The position numbers and the translations under genes were made by a program. A stretch of DNA of 10,389 nt from JBCBGF01 sp039820585 (lineage in GTDB: Bacteria; Pseudomonadota; Alphaproteobacteria; Rhodobacterales; Rhodobacteraceae). The notes beneath the pieces are model-generated. The model was not told the origin of the DNA and did no database searches. It worked only from the letters and a program-made list of their open reading frames with translations. Positions 6,445 to 10,389 of the stretch are shown piece by piece. Position 1 is the stretch's first letter. Each line of letters begins with the position of its first letter. Where the stretch lies: positions 1 through 10,389 of the forward strand of contig JBCBPV010000094.1 of NCBI GenBank assembly GCA_039820585.1, read 5' to 3'.

Positions 6445-6465
6445 TTTTGCAGGTGCAGCATTTTT
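6445..6465. promoter_or_regulatory. PhaR-type operator in the phaC/phaZ divergent region
   Basis: On the minus strand the core reads ATGCTGCACCTGCAAAA (6461-6445). It is the same as the box ahead of phaR apart from one added base. It lies 19 or more bases upstream of the phaC start and just downstream of the predicted phaC promoter, so PhaR binding here would block phaC transcription. It is about 80 bp from the phaZ start and could affect phaZ as well. Confidence 0.6.
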
Positions 6466-6477
6466 GTGTTTGTTGTG

Positions 6478-6506
6478 ATGTTACTGTCGCACGTTGCGGG
6501 GGGCAA
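6478..6506 (-). promoter_or_regulatory. Possible phaC promoter
   Basis: On the minus strand TTGCCC (6506-6501, 4 of 6) and TAACAT (6483-6478, 4 of 6) are separated by 17 bases. The start of transcription would be near 6471, with the PhaR box immediately downstream. The match is moderate and no better candidate was seen. No convincing promoter for phaZ was found in the same 122-bp gap. Confidence 0.35.
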
Positions 6507-6535
6507 AGCGACTAAATGAACCGGTGAGTGCCGGG

Positions 6536-6544
6536 TAAGGAGGT
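6536..6544 (+). promoter_or_regulatory. Near-perfect ribosome-binding site of phaZ
   Basis: TAAGGAGGT is complementary to the 16S rRNA anti-Shine-Dalgarno over its whole length. GGAGG ends five bases before the GTG at 6549, good spacing, and 14 bases before the ATG at 6558, too long. It lies inside the longer frame beginning at GTG 6528, which makes that upstream start unlikely. Confidence 0.75.
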
Positions 6545-6548
6545 TCCC

Positions 6549-7814
6549 GTGCGATACATGGCCACCTACGACCTGTATGAGACCATCCGCAATACCAATC
6601 AGTGGATGGGGGCATCGGCGTTGGCGATGGCATCGTATCCTGCGACCGGCCTTGTTCCGAACCCGTTCTTCCAACTTGTCGCTGCCTGGGGCGAGGTGAC
6701 TGAACGCAGTTTCGCGCGCATGGTGGCCAAGCCAGACTGGGGCATCACCAGCGTGCTGGCCGAAGATGGGCGCGACCATATGGTCAGCGTTGAGGTCGAC
6801 GTTAAGCGCCCCTTTGGCGATCTGATCCGGTTTGAGGTGGCGGGGCGCCCCGAAAAGGCGCGGCGCATCCTGTTGGTGGCGCCGATGTCGGGGCATTATG
6901 CGACGCTTCTGCGCTCAACCGTGGCGAGCCTGTTGCCCGAAGCAGATGTCTGGGTCACCGATTGGCACAATGCCCGCGACATCCCCGTCAGCGAGGGCAA
7001 GTTCGATATTGAGGATTACACGCTTTACCTGATGGAGTTCATGCGGTTCCTGGGCCCAGACACGCACGTCATCGCGATCTGCCAACCCGCGCCTTTGGCA
7101 CTGGCGGCCACCGCCTACCTCGCCGAGTTGGAGCCTGACGCCCAACCCCGCACCCTGACCCTGATCGGGGGGCCGATCGACCCCGACGCGGCCCCCACCG
7201 ATGTGACCGACTTTGGCCGCCGGGTGACGATGGGCCAGTTGGAACACTTGGCGTTGCAGCGGGTGGGCTTCAAATATCCCGGCGTGGGGCGGATGGTCTA
7301 TCCTGGCCTGGCGCAGCTAAGCTCGTTCATGTCGATGAACGCCGAACGCCACGGCAAGGCGTTCTATGAACAGATTTTGCGCGTCGCCAAGGGCGAGTCC
7401 GGCGATCATGACAAGCACAACCGCTTCTACGACGAATACCTCGCCGTAATGGACATGACGGCCGAGTTCTATCTGTCGACCGTTGAGCGGGTCTTTAAAG
7501 AACGCGAGATCGCGCGAAACGAGTTTGTGGTCGATGGTCACAAGGTGGATATGTCGAAGATCACCTCGGTCGCGGTGAAGACCGTCGAGGGTGAGAAAGA
7601 CGATATCAGCGCACCGGGGCAGTGTCTGGCGGCTCTGGACCTGTTGACCGGGTTGCCGGCCGAGAAGAAGGCCGCGCATGTGGAACCCGGCGCCGGGCAT
7701 TACGGGATATTCGCGGGCAAGAGCTGGCGGAACAACATTCGCCCGCTGGTGCTTGAGTTTATTGATGCGAATGCAGGCGGGAACCGGAAGCGGCGTATTC
7801 AAGCGGTGAGGTAG
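6549..7814 (+). CDS. phaZ: Intracellular PHA depolymerase
   Basis: PhaZ mobilises stored PHA granules in the cytoplasm, giving hydroxybutyrate units. It is related to the Cupriavidus PhaZ1 family and lacks a signal peptide. From the GTG at 6549 it has 421 residues, a normal length. Its triad resembles that reported for PhaZ1: Cys178 in VIAICQPAPLAL, Asp351 or Asp352 in VEGEKDDIS, and His384 in GAGHYGIFAG. Other family blocks are the N-terminal YDLYETIRNTNQW and the segment FMSMNAERHGKAF. The start is chosen by the TAAGGAGGT site at 6536-6544; ATG 6558 is possible and would shorten the protein by three residues. The gene is divergent from phaC with a PhaR-type box between them, so synthesis and degradation may share control. 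A C-rich repeat with a small hairpin begins about 16 bases after its stop. Confidence 0.93.
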   Translation: MRYMATYDLYETIRNTNQWMGASALAMASYPATGLVPNPFFQLVAAWGEVTERSFARMVAKPDWGITSVLAEDGRDHMVSVEVDVKRPFGDLIRFEVAGRPEKARRILLVAPMSGHYATLLRSTVASLLPEADVWVTDWHNARDIPVSEGKFDIEDYTLYLMEFMRFLGPDTHVIAICQPAPLALAATAYLAELEPDAQPRTLTLIGGPIDPDAAPTDVTDFGRRVTMGQLEHLALQRVGFKYPGVGRMVYPGLAQLSSFMSMNAERHGKAFYEQILRVAKGESGDHDKHNRFYDEYLAVMDMTAEFYLSTVERVFKEREIARNEFVVDGHKVDMSKITSVAVKTVEGEKDDISAPGQCLAALDLLTGLPAEKKAAHVEPGAGHYGIFAGKSWRNNIRPLVLEFIDANAGGNRKRRIQAVR

Positions 7815-7830
7815 GGGCGTTTAAGTAGAG

Positions 7831-7866
7831 GGCCCCCTCACTCTGACCCTCTCCCCCGAGGGGAGA
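7831..7866. repeat. C-rich intergenic repeat, copy 1, with terminator-like hairpin
   Basis: The segment GGCCCCCTCACTCTGACCCT and the following TCTCCCCCGAGGGGAGA repeat the arms found at 9706-9732 and 9801-9832 (reverse orientation). TCTCCCC (7850-7856) and GGGGAGA (7860-7866) form a 7-bp hairpin with a CGA loop. There is no long T run, so termination of phaZ here is possible but not clear. The rest of the 156-bp gap (7867-7970) holds only the AGAGGA Shine-Dalgarno (7957-7962) of the next gene. Confidence 0.7.
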
Positions 7867-7970
7867 CCGTTTGGGTCCGCGGCTGATTCCTCCCCTTACA
7901 ATCGCCCGATTTCTGGTTATCTTCCAATCACATCCACCGCGACGCGACGCCCTGGCAGAGGACGCCCCGC

Positions 7971-9692
7971 ATGACCGCCGCGATCGAAGGCTACCTGTTC
8001 TATGAAATCGCCGCACTTCTGGTGCTGGCGGCGGGTGTCGGCTTTGTCGGGCTGATGCTACGCCAACCGCTGATCGTCAGCTTCATCGCGGTGGGCATTC
8101 TGGCGGGCCCCTCGATCCTGAACATCGCGCGCTCGGATGCGCAGATTGATCTGTTGGCCGAGCTGGGCATTGCGCTTTTGTTGTTCCTCGTCGGTCTGAA
8201 GCTCGACTTCAACCTCGTGCGCTCACTGGGGCCGGTGGCGCTGGTCACCGGTCTGGGTCAGGTGCTGTTCACGACCGTCTTCGGCTTCCTGATCGGGCTG
8301 GCACTGGGGCTCGATCCGCGCACGGCGATCTATGTGGCGATTGCGCTGACGTTTTCCTCCACGATTATCATCGTCAAACTCTTGTCGGACAAACGAGAGA
8401 TCGACGCCCTTCACGGGCGGATCGCGCTGGGGTTTCTGATCGTGCAGGACGTGGTCGTGGTGATCGCGATGATCGCACTGTCGGCCATCGGCGTGGGCGG
8501 CGCTGGTGGCGGCAACGGCGCGGTGGGCGATATCCTGGCGGTTCTGGGCTATGGGCTGGCGATGCTGGCTTTCGTGATCGTCTTCATCCGCTACCTCGCC
8601 AATCCGCTGGTCGAACGGCTGAGCCGCGCGCCAGAACTGCTGGTGTCTTTTGCCATTGGATGGGCGGCGCTGCTGGCCGCTGTGGGCCACTACCTTGGGT
8701 TCGGGAAGGAACTGGGCGGGCTCTTGGCCGGTGTCTCGCTCGCCTCCACCCCGTTTCGCGAAGCGATTGCGGCGCGGTTGGCCTCTCTCCGCGATTTTCT
8801 GTTGTTGTTCTTCTTCATCGCGCTGGGGGCGTCGCTGGACCTGTCGGTGCTGGGGGCCAGCGTGGGGCCTGCGCTGATCCTGTCGGCCTTTGTGCTGGTG
8901 GGCAATCCGCTCATCGTGCTCGCGATCATGGGGGCCATGGGGTATCGCAAGCGAACGGGGTTCCTCGCGGGGCTGACTGTCGCGCAAATCAGTGAGTTTT
9001 CGCTGATCTTCATGGCGATGGGCGTGACGATTGGCCACGTGAGCGACACGGCGCTGGGGCTGGTCACGCTGGTGGGGTTGGTGACCATCGCGGCGTCGAC
9101 CTACATGATCACTTTTTCGCATCAGCTTTACGCAGTGTTCGAGCCGGTGCTGGGGGTGTTTGAGCGTCGCAACACCGTGGCCGAACCCGATGACGGCATG
9201 GCCGATGCCCGGCCCCATGACGTCATCCTGTTCGGGTTGGGCCGCTACGGGTTGGGGATCGCCGCGGCCCTGCAGGATGAGGGCAAGCGCATCCTCGGCG
9301 TCGATTTCAGCCCCGAGGCGGTGCGCAACGCCCGGGCCAAGGGGTATGACGCGGTGTTCGGCGATGCGACAGATCCCGAGTTCCTGGCCCATCTGCCCCT
9401 GCGCCACGCGGGCTGGCTGGTGCTGGCGGTGCCTGAACATGCGACCGGCGTGACCCACGACGATCCGCGGCATGCGCTGCTCCGCGCGGTGCGGGACCTG
9501 GGCTTTTCGGGCAAGGTTGCGGTGGCCGCGCATCAGGACGCCACGGCAGATGTGCTGAACGCGGCAGAGGCGGATCTGGTGTTGATGCCGTACCGCGACG
9601 CGGCTTTTGCGGCGGCGCGGATGATTGTGGGCGATGCGGAGCCGCCTGCGGCACGTGCGGAGGATCCCGAAGGGCAGCGGGAGTTGGTTTGA
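7971..9692 (+). CDS. CPA2/Kef-type monovalent cation:proton antiporter with RCK N domain
   Basis: This 573-residue inner-membrane protein has about 12 hydrophobic segments in residues 10-390, typical of the Na+/H+ exchanger fold of the CPA2 family (KefB/KefC/YbaL group), which exchanges K+ or Na+ for protons. Family blocks include RQPLIVSFIAVGILAGP (31-47), LLLFLVGLKLDF (69-80) and LIVQDVVVV, with the Gln159-Asp160 pair at the place of the ion-binding motif. The cytosolic tail has one RCK/TrkA-N domain (about 416-545), with FGLGRYG (421-427) and Asp445 after the second strand, a NAD(H)-type Rossmann site. No TrkA-C domain follows; the protein ends in a short Pro/Glu-rich tail. The ATG at 7971 has AGAGGA at 8 bases. 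Nothing ties it to PHA metabolism except position. Whether it exports K+ or Na+ is not decidable. Confidence 0.92.
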   Translation: MTAAIEGYLFYEIAALLVLAAGVGFVGLMLRQPLIVSFIAVGILAGPSILNIARSDAQIDLLAELGIALLLFLVGLKLDFNLVRSLGPVALVTGLGQVLFTTVFGFLIGLALGLDPRTAIYVAIALTFSSTIIIVKLLSDKREIDALHGRIALGFLIVQDVVVVIAMIALSAIGVGGAGGGNGAVGDILAVLGYGLAMLAFVIVFIRYLANPLVERLSRAPELLVSFAIGWAALLAAVGHYLGFGKELGGLLAGVSLASTPFREAIAARLASLRDFLLLFFFIALGASLDLSVLGASVGPALILSAFVLVGNPLIVLAIMGAMGYRKRTGFLAGLTVAQISEFSLIFMAMGVTIGHVSDTALGLVTLVGLVTIAASTYMITFSHQLYAVFEPVLGVFERRNTVAEPDDGMADARPHDVILFGLGRYGLGIAAALQDEGKRILGVDFSPEAVRNARAKGYDAVFGDATDPEFLAHLPLRHAGWLVLAVPEHATGVTHDDPRHALLRAVRDLGFSGKVAVAAHQDATADVLNAAEADLVLMPYRDAAFAAARMIVGDAEPPAARAEDPEGQRELV

Positions 9693-9705
9693 GTTTCAGG
9701 AAGGT

Positions 9706-9832
9706 GGCCCCTCACCCTAACCCTCTCCCCCAAGGGGGTAGCGGACCTGTCCCGTTGGGGCGATAGCACATCTCTCTGTATTTGCCGGTATCGCCTTTCC
9801 CCTCGGAGGAGAGGGTCAGGGTGAGGGGGGCC
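9706..9832. repeat. Inverted-repeat element (MITE/REP-like) of the C-rich family
   Basis: The left arm (9706-9732) begins GGCCCCTCACCCTAACCCTC. The right arm (9801-9832) is its reverse complement with few changes (two extra C, A to G, one C to T). Inside is a second inverted pair, GGCGATA (9759-9765) and TATCGCC (9789-9795). The left arm ends in a small CCCCC-AA-GGGGG hairpin (9727-9738). The element starts 13 bp after the antiporter stop and runs into the end of the convergent hydrolase gene. No transposase is encoded. It could be a non-autonomous mobile repeat or a bidirectional terminator for the converging genes. Confidence 0.7.
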
Positions 9833-10389
9833 GACCCATCCACCCCACCAAGGCCTCACTCACCGCTTCCGGCGTCTCCAGCGTCGGCAGATGCCCGGCC
9901 CCGTCGATCACCACCAGGTCCGCCCCCGGGATCAGTCCCGCCATTTCCTCATGCCGCGCCACCGGGCACAGCAGGTCATGCCGCCCGCAAAGCACCAGTG
10001 TCGGCACGCGCACGCCGCGAAGCGCCGCGCTCTGATCGGGCCGTGTGCGCAGCGCGTGGGACTGGCGCACAAATACCTCTGGGCCCAGAGCCACCGCCAT
10101 CTCCATCACCAGATCCAGCGTGTCGGCGCGCGCTGGGCCCGGCGCGAGATAGTTGGGCTTCATCTCGTCCCGCATGATCTCGACCAGACGGCCCGCGCGG
10201 ACGGCGGTGATCTGGGGCGCGCGGGCGGCCGCTTTTTCGGGGGTTTCCGCGCGGTGGTTGGTGTCGAGCAGTGCGAGGCGTGTCACACGCTCTGGCGCGC
10301 GGGCGATCACCTCCATCGCGACGATGCCGCCCATGGACAGGCCAGCGAGCGCGAAACGCGGCGGGGCATCGGAGAGGACGTCTAGCGCC
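9816..10389 (-). CDS. Alpha/beta hydrolase, N-terminus beyond window edge
   Basis: About 190 C-terminal residues of a roughly 260-280-residue alpha/beta-hydrolase are visible, and the frame is open to base 10388. The nucleophile elbow FALAGLSMGGIVAMEV (near 10352-10305) places the catalytic Ser in GLSMGG. The acid is probably Asp in VLCGRHDLLCPVARHEEM and the base His in VIDGAGHLPTLETPEAV. The helical cap between them contains MRDEMKPNYL. This resembles the 3-oxoadipate enol-lactonase/esterase branch, but the substrate cannot be given. An internal ATG at 10334 lies within the elbow, so it is not the start. The TGA stop (complement of 9816-9818) and the last five codons (RPPSP) fall in the right arm of the C-rich repeat, so the original C terminus may have differed. 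Confidence 0.88.
   Translation of the reverse strand, partial: ALDVLSDAPPRFALAGLSMGGIVAMEVIARAPERVTRLALLDTNHRAETPEKAAARAPQITAVRAGRLVEIMRDEMKPNYLAPGPARADTLDLVMEMAVALGPEVFVRQSHALRTRPDQSAALRGVRVPTLVLCGRHDLLCPVARHEEMAGLIPGADLVVIDGAGHLPTLETPEAVSEALVGWMGRPPSP

Noticed and set aside
6528..6548. Upstream GTG start for phaZ, adding seven residues
   Set aside because: The near-perfect Shine-Dalgarno lies inside this extension and points to GTG 6549.
8223..9533. 436-codon minus-strand frame opposite the antiporter
   Set aside because: Its product is rich in Arg, His and Gln with no domain. It is an antisense shadow of a clear membrane-protein gene.
7831..9832. Regularly repeated C-rich units considered as a CRISPR array
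   Set aside because: The copies are far apart, in both orientations, and separated by a full gene. No spacers of even length and no cas genes are present.

Overview
The window looks like a high-GC alphaproteobacterial chromosome, most likely a Rhodobacterales (Roseobacter-group or Paracoccus/Rhodobacter-like) genome. The best evidence is the polyhydroxyalkanoate (PHA) cluster: phaC, phaP and phaR lie on the minus strand and phaZ is divergent on the plus strand, the order known from Paracoccus and Rhodobacter. The protein sequences also read as Rhodobacterales. Species cannot be named from the sequence alone.

Layout. Positions 1-1087 (+) hold a glutamine synthetase-family ligase cut by the left edge. 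Positions 1166-2359 (+) hold a DegT/DnrJ/EryC1/StrS-type PLP aminotransferase. A LysR-type regulator (3298-2333, -) converges on it and overlaps its end by 27 bp. Then comes the PHA block: phaR (3878-3324, -), a strong terminator (3966-3988), phaP phasin (4485-4042, -), phaC synthase (6426-4621, -) and divergent phaZ depolymerase (6549-7814, +). A CPA2/Kef-type cation:proton antiporter follows (7971-9692, +). An alpha/beta hydrolase on the minus strand (10389-9816) is cut by the right edge. No gap without a gene exceeds 300 bases, and I see no tRNA, rRNA, CRISPR array, transposase or phage gene.

How it works together. PhaC polymerises (R)-3-hydroxyacyl-CoA into granules, PhaP coats them, PhaZ degrades them, and PhaR is the granule-sensing repressor. 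TGC-rich PhaR-type boxes lie ahead of phaR itself, ahead of phaP (three, one inside a predicted promoter) and in the phaC/phaZ divergent region. They match the CTGC-N3-GCAG type site described for Paracoccus and Rhodobacter PhaR, so the window appears to contain the regulator and its local regulon.

The least ordinary structure is a C-rich repeat with three copies, each at a gene's 3' end. Two copies form an inverted pair (9706-9832), and the right arm supplies the hydrolase stop codon and its last residues. I found no convincing new multi-gene system. The points worth following are regulatory sites and repeats, plus the uncharacterised ligase/aminotransferase pair at the left end.
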